Below, piece after piece: positions 35,851 through 45,095 of a stretch of 64,000 bases of DNA. Under the pieces are notes generated by a model. That model did not search any database. It worked only from the letters and a program-made list of their open reading frames with translations, and had not been told where the DNA came from. A program made the translations under genes and the position numbers. Source of the DNA: Geminocystis herdmanii PCC 6308 (lineage in GTDB: Bacteria; Cyanobacteriota; Cyanobacteriia; Cyanobacteriales; Cyanobacteriaceae); assembly GCF_000332235.1 (NCBI RefSeq), contig NZ_CM001775.1, positions 2,572,230 to 2,636,229 of the forward strand, in the 5' to 3' direction. Within the stretch, counting starts at the first letter, position 1; every line of letters begins with the position of its first letter.

Positions 35851-35977
35851 TGACCGCACTCTTATGAGTGTTTTACACGAGGGCTGGTGGTAGAAATCAC
35901 CAGAGGACACGGTGTCCCGTACCAATTGACCAGTACAGGTGGCACTGAACTATCCTAACCCGTAGGAGGACGGGGTT
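35851..35977 (+). ncRNA. candidate HEARO/omega-RNA-like structured element, no ORF
   Basis: Very different from the AT-rich surroundings. Stems seen: CACTC/GAGTG (35857-35870), CTGGTG/CACCAG, GGACAC/GTGTCC, and CCCGT/ACGGG (35960-35974), with linkers GAGGGCTGGTGG, AGGACACGGTGTCCCGTACC and CAGGTGGCACTGAACTATCC. This resembles, from memory, HEARO RNAs (the IscB-associated omega RNAs), which insert after GTGA or ATGA; the segment starts right after GTGA. No iscB follows, so it would be a solitary copy. It ends at the stop codon of the convergent gene. Confidence 0.55.
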
Positions 35978-37599
35978 TAATTGAATTTGATAGTCCAAAA
36001 AGGAAAATTCTGACTAGGATTAATAGTTACTCCTGTAATGTCATTTTGAGCAAAAGCATAGTCTTTATTTTGCCATAAAGGTATATAAGGCACTGCTTCT
36101 TTCAAAATAGTTTGAATTTCCCCAAAGGCAGTTTTACGAGCTTCGGAGTTAGTTTCTTCCCGTTGTTTGTCGATTAATTCATTCATTTTTGTACTATAGA
36201 AAAATGAGCCTTGAGTTTGCGCTCCTCCTTCGATACATCCTTGGGTGTCGTTACCGTTGGTGCATTGTAAAAATGGTTGAATATAGTTATCAGCGTCAAG
36301 AAAATCGGGGTACCAGTCACCAAGGAAACTAGGATAAATACCTTTACCTAAGTTACTAAAAGCGGTGGCACTTTCTACGGCATTGGGGATAAATTGAATT
36401 ATACCTTCTAATTGTTGATCGGCGATCGCTTTTAAGGTAGCCGCCACACCGCTACGAGTTTTAGATGCGGAAGGATACCAAATTTCCACCACGGCGGGAT
36501 TAGTCGCAGAAAAACCTGCTTTGGTTAATAATTCTTTCGCTTGGGTAATATTTGCTTCAGGGGAGGTGGTTTGGAAAACTGGTTGAGATACCTCGAAAAC
36601 ACTGGGAATTAAACTATAAAGAGGCTCGGATTGTCCTTGTAATACTCTTTCGATGATTAAGTTTCGATCGAGCAAAAGTGCGATCGCTTGTCGTACTTCA
36701 ACTTGATCTAAAGGTTTTTGATTACGATTCAACACCATATAACTAACCACAGTACCAGAACCTTGAACCATTTGGAATTTTCCAGCGTTAGCATCTGACA
36801 CTAAAGTAGTTATTTGCTCCGGTGCAAAAGTTTGATAGGCTACCTTTATCGCCCCCGTCAAAAAGCTATTGTAAAGGTTAGCAGAATTACCCGCATAAAT
36901 TTGTAAATCGATACCCTCATTAACGGGTATTTCCCCCCAATAGTCAGGAAATACCTCCAATGTCACCGAATCACTATTAAACGCAGTTAACTTGTAGCGT
37001 CCTGTACCTATAAATTCATTGGGCTTAAACTGTCCTTCTCCTATAGTATAACTTTGAGGCGAAATAGCACAAGCACCGGGGAAGGCAAGTAAAGCAGAAA
37101 AAGCCGCAAAGGGTTTTTGTAGAGTGATAGTTAACTCATATTCTGCCGTAGCGGTGACATCTTTGATAGTATCTTTCAGTAAAAAAGAGGGTTTTCCTGC
37201 GTTTTGCATAAACCTATCTAAAGAAAACTTCATCGCTTCGGCGTTAAAGGGTGCATCATCATGAAACTTAACTCCCTGTCTCAAAGGGATAGTATAGGTT
37301 AAGCCATCATCGCTAATTTTTGGCAATTCTGTTGCCAGTAATGGCACTAATTCCGTTGTGCCTAATTGATAAGTATAAAGACTTTCACCCAAATTATAAA
37401 TTAAATTTAACCCTGCTAATTCATAGCTGTCTGCTGGATCTAATGTTCTAGCTTTCAGGGTAGTTCCGATCGTAATTCTATTATCTGTGGTAGTAGGAGT
37501 AACTTGTTCTGATGGATTGCTATTACAAGCAACAATTAACCCAAAACAAATTAAAGAAACTCCAAGATACTTTAAAACTTTGACTATTTTTTTTATCAT
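35977..37599 (-). CDS. peptide-type ABC transporter substrate-binding lipoprotein
   Basis: A 540-residue family 5 extracellular solute-binding protein (DppA/OppA/NikA-like). Signal peptide with lipobox LIVAC (Cys about 25), then TIGTTLKARTLDPADSYELAG, LRQGVKFHDDAPFNAEAMKFS, and the C-terminal YPDFLDADNYIQPF. The matching permease and ATPase genes are not near, as is common for cyanobacterial orphan SBPs. Confidence 0.88.
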   Translation of the reverse strand: MIKKIVKVLKYLGVSLICFGLIVACNSNPSEQVTPTTTDNRITIGTTLKARTLDPADSYELAGLNLIYNLGESLYTYQLGTTELVPLLATELPKISDDGLTYTIPLRQGVKFHDDAPFNAEAMKFSLDRFMQNAGKPSFLLKDTIKDVTATAEYELTITLQKPFAAFSALLAFPGACAISPQSYTIGEGQFKPNEFIGTGRYKLTAFNSDSVTLEVFPDYWGEIPVNEGIDLQIYAGNSANLYNSFLTGAIKVAYQTFAPEQITTLVSDANAGKFQMVQGSGTVVSYMVLNRNQKPLDQVEVRQAIALLLDRNLIIERVLQGQSEPLYSLIPSVFEVSQPVFQTTSPEANITQAKELLTKAGFSATNPAVVEIWYPSASKTRSGVAATLKAIADQQLEGIIQFIPNAVESATAFSNLGKGIYPSFLGDWYPDFLDADNYIQPFLQCTNGNDTQGCIEGGAQTQGSFFYSTKMNELIDKQREETNSEARKTAFGEIQTILKEAVPYIPLWQNKDYAFAQNDITGVTINPSQNFPFWTIKFN

Positions 37600-37859
37600 G
37601 AATTATTGTCTGGGAATTTTCCCAAAAGATAAAATGCTAGTTTATTTTAATGGAAAATAGTAATCAGGAATTAGTAATTAGGAATGAAACTGTGTTTCTC
37701 TAAAAAAAGAGAGGTTAAAGAATACATAATCAAGGTTTTGAGGCTTTATACAATAGACTTCGACCATAATTAGAAAAATGAGGGTTGAAACCCTTACTAC
37801 AAACCAATAAAAAATCTTTTCTGGAGATGTCTAATAGACATCGATTTATTGATTAACTC

Positions 37860-38249
37860 CTAACTCATCGTTTCTAAACAAGTAGCATTAGTAAGATTTT
37901 GATCTACCGTGACAAGTATTAAATCATAATATACGGCTGTAGCTGCAATGAAGCGATCAGCTGGGTCTTGATGTACAAGGTCTAATTTTCGGCTTAAAAT
38001 AGCTATATCAATGGATAAAGGTGCTTCCATGACATTTAATTCCTGTAAACTATCTCGAATCCATTGTTCTGGGGTAGGCTTTAGTATTACTCTTTGTTTT
38101 TCTCCTAATAGTAATGCTTCCCAAATAGTAACAGGACTTAGGTATAGTTTATTTGTTTCATCTTCTAGGGCTTCGATGACATTATTAGAAAGACGAGAAT
38201 CCCCTAAAAGATACCAAAGCCAAATATGAGTATCTAATAAAAGTTTCAT
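37860..38249 (-). CDS. PIN-domain toxin
   Basis: A 129-residue PIN-domain protein: MKLLLDTHIWLWYLLGDSRL with the first Asp, SPVTIWEALLL with Glu, HQDPADRFIAATAV with the last acidic residues. ATG 38249 overlaps the antitoxin stop as ATGA (38249-38246), which decides the start over an upstream TTG at 38264. Confidence 0.87.
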   Translation of the reverse strand: MKLLLDTHIWLWYLLGDSRLSNNVIEALEDETNKLYLSPVTIWEALLLGEKQRVILKPTPEQWIRDSLQELNVMEAPLSIDIAILSRKLDLVHQDPADRFIAATAVYYDLILVTVDQNLTNATCLETMS

Positions 38250-38482
38250 AATAAAATATCCCAAGCAACTAGATTAGATGTTGGCTCAACTATATCACCT
38301 AATATCGAGCCTCTATGTTTCATCGCCCCAAAGGTTGCCCTTTTTTTCTTTATCATGGGTTGAATAACAGCTAGTGGTTTTCCCTCTTGAGTTGTAATAG
38401 TTAGGCTATCCCCTGTTATTTGGACTTGGTTAACTAAGTTTTGGATGGTTTCAGGTAACTCTGATATGACTATTTGATTCAT
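38246..38482 (-). CDS. Phd-type antitoxin
   Basis: A 78-residue protein: TIQNLVNQVQITGDSLTITTQEGKPLAVIQPM is the Phd/YefM-like N-terminal fold; the C-terminal part (GSILGDIVEPTSN) would bind the toxin. Coupled to the PIN toxin by an ATGA overlap. Confidence 0.82.
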   Translation of the reverse strand: MNQIVISELPETIQNLVNQVQITGDSLTITTQEGKPLAVIQPMIKKKRATFGAMKHRGSILGDIVEPTSNLVAWDILL

Positions 38483-38565
38483 AAAAATTAGCCCTTAAAA
38501 ATTATAATTTAGATGTTTAACGGTAACTTGCTATTCCTTTCCTCACATCAATTTTAGTAAAAGGA

Positions 38566-40362
38566 TTAAAATGGAAGATCATCATCATCATCAACTTGGG
38601 GAATTTCAGGGCGATTGACAACTTTAATCTCAGGTTTTATGTCTGTTGATTTCGGCTCAACTGAAACAATTTCACCGTTAACACTTTTAGCTAAAATTGT
38701 TGCGGCATTTAGAGAATTTTGATCCCCATTTCCTCGATGAGAAATAACTGTTTCTTTTGGTTTTGAAGATGGAGAATTATTAGTTTTTGGAGTATAATCA
38801 TTAACAGATTTAGTAGAAATAGAAGTTTTTGTTTCTTCTTCTTTTTTAGGCTCAAATTTTTCTGATTTTATATCTTTATTTTCTAATAAAACCACAGACA
38901 TTTTTTTCCCAAAAACCTTAGAAAATCCTAGTTCAATATCTTTTTTTTGTTGATTACCTATTTCTAATAAAAATCTACTACCTACTGCTATTTTTACCAT
39001 TTGCCCTTCAATACTAATAATTTGACAACTTTGTTTGATAAAAGATTTTGTGGTGACTTTTTCAATAGCTAAGGCAACTTTTTCTTTCACTTCAGAAAAG
39101 TCATTAAAATTGATTTGTTGAGTATTTTGTTCAAAATTTTGTTGAGTATTATTATTAACTTTATTAACAACTTTTGTGTTGGTAGATATTTTTTCTGCTG
39201 GAGTGTTGATGACTTGAATCGATGTATTTCCTGATGAATTAACTAAAGTGGCAGGTCCGATCGAACTGACATTAGCAGAAGGTAAAAGATTAAGCAAGGT
39301 AATTTCTAACCAAAGGCGAGGTTGAGTGGTGTTTCTAATTTGTACTTCACTATCTTTAAGTTTTTTCTGCCCCTGCAAAATATGGCTTAATTCCCATGTT
39401 TTCCCTTCTTCTATCAATTTTGACCAAGTTTCATCGGTAACGGCAACTAAATCGTTTCTATGGGGTGCTGACTTACTAATTAACAGGCTGAGGTAAAAAT
39501 TAGCTAAGTTTTGTAACACAATCAAAGGTTCTCTACCTCGATCGAGCAGTTTTCGACATTGAGTAATCACATTTTCGGGGTTATCCGTGGCGATCGCCTG
39601 TATCAATTCCAACAAATCCTGTTCAGAAACCGCCCCTACCAAATCCCAGACTTTTTGGGGAGTTATAGTTTCTGATAATAGACTAAGTTGATCTAACAAA
39701 CTTTGCGCGTCTCGCATTCCCCCGTTAGATAATTGAGCTACGATCGATAATGCTTCAACAGTAATATCAATATTTTCCTTCGTGGCAATATCCCGCAAAT
39801 GAAGAATCATCGCATCTAAGGGAATACGGCGATAATCGAATCTTTGACAGCGAGAAATAATTGTCGGTAATACTCGTTGAGGATCGGTAGTTGCCAAAAC
39901 AAAAATTACCCTAGAAGGAGGCTCTTCCAAAGTCTTTAAAAGGGCGTTAAATGCCGCCGTACTGAGCATATGACACTCATCGATAACATACACCTTATAA
40001 CGACACTGAACCGGGGCAAATTGAGCTTTTTCGATGATTTCTCGAATATTATCAACCCCCGTATTACTAGCCGCATCAATCTCAATCACGTCTAAAGCCG
40101 AGCCATTAGTAATACTTCTACAGGCTTCACAAACTCCGCAAGGTTCATCCGTAGGTCGATCGCTTTGTAAACAATTAAGTGATTTAGCTAAAATTCGAGC
40201 GCTCGATGTTTTGCCTGTACCACGAGGACCACAAAATAGATAAGCTGGGACTATTTTTTCACTTTTGATGGCGTTAATGAGGGTTTGTGCGATCGCCTCC
40301 TGCCCTGCTAATTGAGCAAAAGTTTGAGGTCGATACTTGTGATGTAATGGCTCGTAAGTCAT
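38566..40362 (-). CDS. dnaX: DNA polymerase III gamma/tau subunit DnaX
   Basis: A 598-residue clamp-loader ATPase: Walker A GPRGTGKTS at about 45, zinc motif with Cys in CLQSDRPTDEPCGVCEAC (about 63-80), Walker B VYVIDECHML, SRC-type arginine finger ISRCQRFDYRR, then a variable tau-like tail ending in DDDDDLPF. Cyanobacterial dnaX genes sometimes carry an intein; none is present. No slippage site was identified. Confidence 0.94.
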   Translation of the reverse strand: MTYEPLHHKYRPQTFAQLAGQEAIAQTLINAIKSEKIVPAYLFCGPRGTGKTSSARILAKSLNCLQSDRPTDEPCGVCEACRSITNGSALDVIEIDAASNTGVDNIREIIEKAQFAPVQCRYKVYVIDECHMLSTAAFNALLKTLEEPPSRVIFVLATTDPQRVLPTIISRCQRFDYRRIPLDAMILHLRDIATKENIDITVEALSIVAQLSNGGMRDAQSLLDQLSLLSETITPQKVWDLVGAVSEQDLLELIQAIATDNPENVITQCRKLLDRGREPLIVLQNLANFYLSLLISKSAPHRNDLVAVTDETWSKLIEEGKTWELSHILQGQKKLKDSEVQIRNTTQPRLWLEITLLNLLPSANVSSIGPATLVNSSGNTSIQVINTPAEKISTNTKVVNKVNNNTQQNFEQNTQQINFNDFSEVKEKVALAIEKVTTKSFIKQSCQIISIEGQMVKIAVGSRFLLEIGNQQKKDIELGFSKVFGKKMSVVLLENKDIKSEKFEPKKEEETKTSISTKSVNDYTPKTNNSPSSKPKETVISHRGNGDQNSLNAATILAKSVNGEIVSVEPKSTDIKPEIKVVNRPEIPQVDDDDDLPF

Positions 40363-40570
40363 AATTTAGGTGATGCCAGAAAACGTAATTACTATATTGA
40401 TTATACCTAAGTTCTACAGTAGGATTTTACTTATCTTTTAGCTTTTTTATCAAAATGGCAGTAAGTCCATTTTGCAGAACAAATAAACTATTAGTCTGAA
40501 TAATTGCTTTTAATACCTAACACCTTTTTTAAGACATAATTTATCACGACGAGAAGTAAGAAAGCCGAAT

Positions 40571-40681
40571 TTACTTGATATTTTCCGCAGAATTACGAGG
40601 AATTTTTTTGCGTTTTTCTACCACCATCAACAAAACATAAACAATCAATAAATATAATAAAACGAGAAAGGGAATTAACAT
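40571..40681 (-). CDS. 36-residue membrane protein
   Basis: ATG 40681 is preceded by GGAGG at a suitable distance (12-14 nt). The product starts MLIPFLVLLYLLIVYVLLMV, one helix, and ends with a basic, charged tail (EKRKKIPRNSAENIK). Small one-helix proteins of this type occur in photosynthetic and NDH complexes; I do not recognise this one as any named subunit. The clean ribosome site and codon layout make it a likely gene. Confidence 0.55.
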   Translation of the reverse strand: MLIPFLVLLYLLIVYVLLMVVEKRKKIPRNSAENIK

Positions 40682-41622
40682 GGCAATAAATCCTCCATTA
40701 ATGGGTTATTAACTAAAATAATTGATTCGATCGTACAACACGATTAAAATCGATCGAGCTTAATAAATATAAAGATATAATTAAATAACTATCATCTTTA
40801 AAATTTTTACAACTTTATAAGTAAGATAAATAAAGGCTAAAAACCTTATATTATCAAAAATAATTGCTGAATAAAATACTGTAAAAAAAGAACAAATAAT
40901 CTCAATTCTTTATCGAATATCTAAATAATAACCAAAATTAAAACAAAAATTTTTAAAAGTTTAATGATATTTTGTATAGAAAAATTGAATTGTAAAAAAT
41001 AGTAGATTAAATCTAATATTTTAAATAAATATCAATCTAAATATTGAACCCATGAACAAAAATATCATTGTGAGTTAATCTGTTAATCAACTACCATCAA
41101 TTAACCTTCCAAAAAATTCTTTGGTTATGATATAAATATACCGATTTACAGCTTGGGAAAAAGCATATTTTCTTTACTGACAAGTTTTAAAAAAATATAC
41201 AATTTCACTTAATAATATGCCCAAAAAATTACCACCGACATTTTATAATCATAAAATTATCGACTATGAATTACTTAGGGACATTTAAGTATATTAAATC
41301 TTCTGCTCTTAGAATGAGAAACTAATTTCTTAAACTTACAAACAGAGTATGCAGTTAAATATTTACACTCTGAATTTTTTGCTTTGCCAGAGATTGTTAA
41401 CCACACTTATAGAATAACATAAATTAACATAAAATTAGAAACAGGAAAAACTTTTTTTCTGAGTCATAATACCTAATAAATCGACAGTTTTAAGGTATAT
41501 TAACTATGATTCAAAAGAAAAAAAACTTGAAGACGATCTCAGGAGGGGAATCCATAGCTTAAAATAATAATAAGATATGTGAACTTTCGTAAACTATTTT
41601 TATAAAAAACAACTACTTATCA
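40682..41622. other. 940-bp AT-rich gap without recognised gene
   Basis: Very AT-rich, many stop codons in all frames. Tiny frames such as 41219-41290 (MPKKLPPTFYNHKIIDY) and 41506-41562 (MIQKKKNLKTISGGESIA) have no supporting evidence. It holds the promoter of the downstream prenyl synthase. CAGGAGGGGAATCC at about 41540 is purine-rich but not placed before a gene start. Confidence 0.5.
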
Positions 41623-42594
41623 ATGACAACTGCAACCTCTCTATTTGACCCAGTAGAAAACGATTTATCGATACTCATAGATAATCTTACTAGCTTAGTA
41701 CAGGCACAACATCCTATTTTAGGAGCGGCAGCAGAACATTTATTTAGTGCAGGAGGCAAAAGAATTAGACCTGCGATCGTGCTATTATTATCCCGTGCCA
41801 CCATGAAAGGATTAGACATTACCCCTCGCCATAGAAGACTAGCAGAAATAACAGAAATGATACATACTGCTAGTTTAGTCCATGATGATGTAGTGGATGA
41901 TGCAGAATTAAGAAGACAAGTTCCCACCGTCAACACTTTATTTGGTAATCGCATCGCCGTCTTAGCAGGAGACTTTCTGTTTGCGCAATCATCATGGTAT
42001 TTAGCAAATTTAGATAACCTGCAAGTAGTAAAATTATTATCTGAGGTAATTAGAGATTTTGCCGAAGGAGAGATTCAGCAGGGATTAAGTTGTTTTGATA
42101 CAGATGTTACTTTAGAAAAATATTTACAGAAAAGTTATTTTAAAACAGCGTCTCTGATAGCCAACAGTGGCAAAGCCGCCGTAATATTAAGCGATGCTGG
42201 AGAAGAAATTGCCAACAAAATCTATAGTTATGGGCGTAATTTGGGGTTAGCGTTTCAGATTGTAGATGACATCCTCGATTTTACCACCACCACAGAGATT
42301 TTAGGAAAACCTGCGGCTTCGGATTTAGCCAGTGGTAATTTAACAGCGCCTGTATTGTTTGCTATGGAAGAAAAACCTTCTTTAAAAATTTTGATAGAAA
42401 GAGAATTTAGTGAGGAGGGAGATTTACCACAGGCTTTAGATTTAATTAATCAGAGTCATGGTATCGAAAAAGCGAGGGCATTAGCTTATCAACATAGTCA
42501 ATTAGCCTTAGAAGATTTGCAGTGTTTACCCAACTCTCCTGCGAAAGAATCCTTGATGGATTTAACCGATTATGTCTTGAGTCGAATCAAGTAA
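41623..42594 (+). CDS. sds: solanesyl/polyprenyl diphosphate synthase
   Basis: A 323-residue trans-prenyltransferase: AGGKRIRPA, first Asp-rich motif DDVVDDAE (about 88-95), second DDILD (about 215-219). It lengthens isoprenoid diphosphate chains for plastoquinone side chains. Of the family members, the cyanobacterial long-chain (solanesyl) type fits best, rather than CrtE/GGPP synthase. Confidence 0.88.
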   Translation: MTTATSLFDPVENDLSILIDNLTSLVQAQHPILGAAAEHLFSAGGKRIRPAIVLLLSRATMKGLDITPRHRRLAEITEMIHTASLVHDDVVDDAELRRQVPTVNTLFGNRIAVLAGDFLFAQSSWYLANLDNLQVVKLLSEVIRDFAEGEIQQGLSCFDTDVTLEKYLQKSYFKTASLIANSGKAAVILSDAGEEIANKIYSYGRNLGLAFQIVDDILDFTTTTEILGKPAASDLASGNLTAPVLFAMEEKPSLKILIEREFSEEGDLPQALDLINQSHGIEKARALAYQHSQLALEDLQCLPNSPAKESLMDLTDYVLSRIK

Positions 42595-42628
42595 TTAAGA
42601 GAATGAGTAATAGTATTCATTTAACTTT

Positions 42629-42685
42629 GTTTGTAGTAAGGGTTTTAACCCTGATTAATTAAAGGCTAAAGCCATCACTACAAAC
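42629..42685. repeat. 57-bp palindromic intergenic repeat, copy 2
   Basis: Same as 11357-11413 except one base (ATTAAAGGCT for ATTAATGGCT). GTTTGTAGT...ACTACAAAC ends, inner palindromes AGGGTTTTAACCCT and GGCTAAAGCC. Confidence 0.88.
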
Positions 42686-42838
42686 TTCTTGTATCGTTGA
42701 TTATCTATCGAAAAAAGATATTTTCCCCTTTGCGTCTTTGCGTGAGATATTCAAAATTAATTGTTTTCCCATAAAACTAAATATTTATGTAAAATTAACA
42801 TAATAAAAATGCAATAAAGTCTTAACTAGAGAAAATAT

Positions 42839-42852
42839 GTATATAAATATAC
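42839..42852 (+). promoter_or_regulatory. NtcA-binding site upstream of narB
   Basis: GTA-TATAAATA-TAC is an exact GTA-N8-TAC box, the target of the nitrogen regulator NtcA. A TATAGT -10-like element lies at 42878-42883, 25 nt downstream, close to class II spacing. It fits the known NtcA control of nitrate assimilation genes in cyanobacteria. AT-rich sequence makes chance occurrence possible. Confidence 0.6.
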
Positions 42853-42931
42853 CTTTAATTACCAAATCTCATGAGAATATAGTGTGATCAAACAAAATAT
42901 ACATTGATTTTGCATCCCTTATATCTCGATA

Positions 42932-45076
42932 ATGAATAAAAAAGTTACTACGGTTTGCCCTTATTGTGGCGTTGGTTGTGGGTTAGAAGTTTCCCCCCCC
43001 TCGTCAGGAAAAACTCTTAATTGTGACTCCCTTGGTAATCCGATTTGGAAGGTAATGGGCGATCGAACTCATCCTTCAAGTTTAGGTAAAGTGTGTGTCA
43101 AAGGGGCAACGGTAACGGAAGCAATGCACAAAAGTCGCTTAGAATATCCCCTTTATCGAGAAACATTAGAGCAGGAATTTCGACAAATTTCATGGGAAGA
43201 AGCCTATACTCTGATAGTCGATCGAATCAACACCGTAAGGGATACTATGGGAGTTGATGGTATTTGTATCTATGGTTCAGGGCAGTTTCAAACAGAAGAC
43301 TATTATATTGCTCAAAAATTAATGAAGGGCTGTTTAGGCACAAATAATTTTGATGCTAATTCCCGTTTATGTATGTCTTCAGCAGTGTCGGGTTATATCG
43401 GTAGTTTTGGCAGTGATGGGCCTCCTTGTACCTACGAAGATTTAGAATTAACAGACTGCGCTTTTTTAGTGGGTACGAATACCGCAGAATGTCACCCCAT
43501 CGTTTTTAACCGTTTTCGGGCATATCATAAGAAAAATGACCATGTTAAGTTAATAGTAGTCGATCCTCGTGGTACTGCTACAGCAGAAGTAGCTGATCTT
43601 CATTTAGCGATAAATCCGGGTACGGATATTGATTTATTTAACGGTATCGCCTATTTACTTTTACAGTGGAATCTTCTTGATCATGATTTTATTGATCATC
43701 ATACGAACAATTTTACTCAATTTAAAGAAGTTATTTTACAGTATCCCCCTCACATTGTCGCTGAAAAATGTGGGATTTCGATCGAACATTTAGAAACCTG
43801 CGCTCGTTATTGGGCAGAATCAGAAAAAGTGCTATCTTTGTGGTCAATGGGCTTAAATCAGTCTTCCGAAGGTACAGCCAAGGTAAGAGGCTTGATAAAT
43901 TTGCATCTGATGACAGGTAAAATCGGTAAAGAGGGCAGTGGTGCTTTTTCTTTAACGGGGCAACCCAACGCTATGGGAGGTAGAGAAGCAGGGGGTTTAG
44001 CACAACTTCTACCCGGTTATCGCAGTGTTTTGAATCCGCAACATCGTCAAGAGGTTGAACAATTATGGGGTTTACCGCTCGGTTCGATCGATGATAAAGT
44101 GGGTAAGACAGTATGGGAAATGATTACAGGTTTAGAAACCGAAGAAGTAGGTTTATTTTGGATTGCTGCCACAAATCCAGTCGTAAGTATGCCAGATTTA
44201 GAGCGTACTAAAAAAGCCTTATTAAAATCTCCCTTCACAGTATATCAAGAGGCTTACTATCCTACAGAAACATCCCATTATGCCCATTTACTGTTACCTG
44301 GGGCGCAATGGAGCGAAAAAGCGGGTACAATGACAAACTCAGAAAGGGTTGTGACTTATTGTCCACAATTCAATCCAGCACAAACACAAGCAAAACCAGA
44401 CTGGGAAATCTTTGCCGAAGTCGGAAGAAGACTAGGATTTGAGCAGTATTTTAACTTTGAAAATGCCTCCCAAGTATATCGAGAATTTGTCAGTTTAACT
44501 AAAAATCGCCCTTGTGATGTGTCGGGATTAAGTCATGAGCTTTTAGCAGAATATGGAGCGATACAATGGCCTTTTCCTGAAGGGAGTAATCCTGAGCATC
44601 GTTACGGTAGAAGACTTTACACGGATTTAAAATTTCACACTGATAACGGTAAAGCTAACTTTTCAGCTTACCATAGTCGAGGATTAGCTGAACCCCCTAA
44701 CCCTGATTATCCTTTTGTGTTAACCGTTGGGCGGTTATATGGGCATTGGCACACTATGACCAGAACTGGTAGAATTGATAAAATAGTAAAAATGCACCCT
44801 GAACCTTTTATCGAAATTCACCCTAAAGATGCACAACAGCTTAATTTACAAGATAACGATTTTGTCAAGGTTGAATCTATTCGGGGAGAGGGTAAGTTCA
44901 AGGTTAAGATAACACGATCGATCTCTCCCAAAACCGTATTTGTACCCATGCACTGGGGTTTTTTGTGGGCAGATAACGCTGAAGCTAACAGTTTAACTCA
45001 TTCTGAGGCTTGTCCCATTTCCAAGCAACCCGAATTGAAAGCCTGTGCCGTGAAAATAATGAAGGATGAGGAATGA
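42932..45076 (+). CDS. narB: ferredoxin-nitrate reductase NarB
   Basis: A 714-residue molybdopterin oxidoreductase. N-terminal 4Fe-4S motif CPYCGVGC (9-16) with the fourth Cys in GKVCVKG, molybdopterin domains and a C-terminal dinucleotide-binding domain (about 595-710, VLTVGRLYGHWHTMTRTGRI). Lacks the FAD and second cluster domains of NasA types; length matches cyanobacterial NarB. It reduces nitrate to nitrite with ferredoxin in the cytosol. nir and transporter genes are not adjacent. Confidence 0.93.
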   Translation: MNKKVTTVCPYCGVGCGLEVSPPSSGKTLNCDSLGNPIWKVMGDRTHPSSLGKVCVKGATVTEAMHKSRLEYPLYRETLEQEFRQISWEEAYTLIVDRINTVRDTMGVDGICIYGSGQFQTEDYYIAQKLMKGCLGTNNFDANSRLCMSSAVSGYIGSFGSDGPPCTYEDLELTDCAFLVGTNTAECHPIVFNRFRAYHKKNDHVKLIVVDPRGTATAEVADLHLAINPGTDIDLFNGIAYLLLQWNLLDHDFIDHHTNNFTQFKEVILQYPPHIVAEKCGISIEHLETCARYWAESEKVLSLWSMGLNQSSEGTAKVRGLINLHLMTGKIGKEGSGAFSLTGQPNAMGGREAGGLAQLLPGYRSVLNPQHRQEVEQLWGLPLGSIDDKVGKTVWEMITGLETEEVGLFWIAATNPVVSMPDLERTKKALLKSPFTVYQEAYYPTETSHYAHLLLPGAQWSEKAGTMTNSERVVTYCPQFNPAQTQAKPDWEIFAEVGRRLGFEQYFNFENASQVYREFVSLTKNRPCDVSGLSHELLAEYGAIQWPFPEGSNPEHRYGRRLYTDLKFHTDNGKANFSAYHSRGLAEPPNPDYPFVLTVGRLYGHWHTMTRTGRIDKIVKMHPEPFIEIHPKDAQQLNLQDNDFVKVESIRGEGKFKVKITRSISPKTVFVPMHWGFLWADNAEANSLTHSEACPISKQPELKACAVKIMKDEE

Positions 45077-45095
45077 GGAATGGACAATTAAAAAC

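Noticed and set aside
41506-41562. 18-residue frame with SGGE as a double-glycine leader
   Set aside because: Too short, no maturation or export genes nearby.
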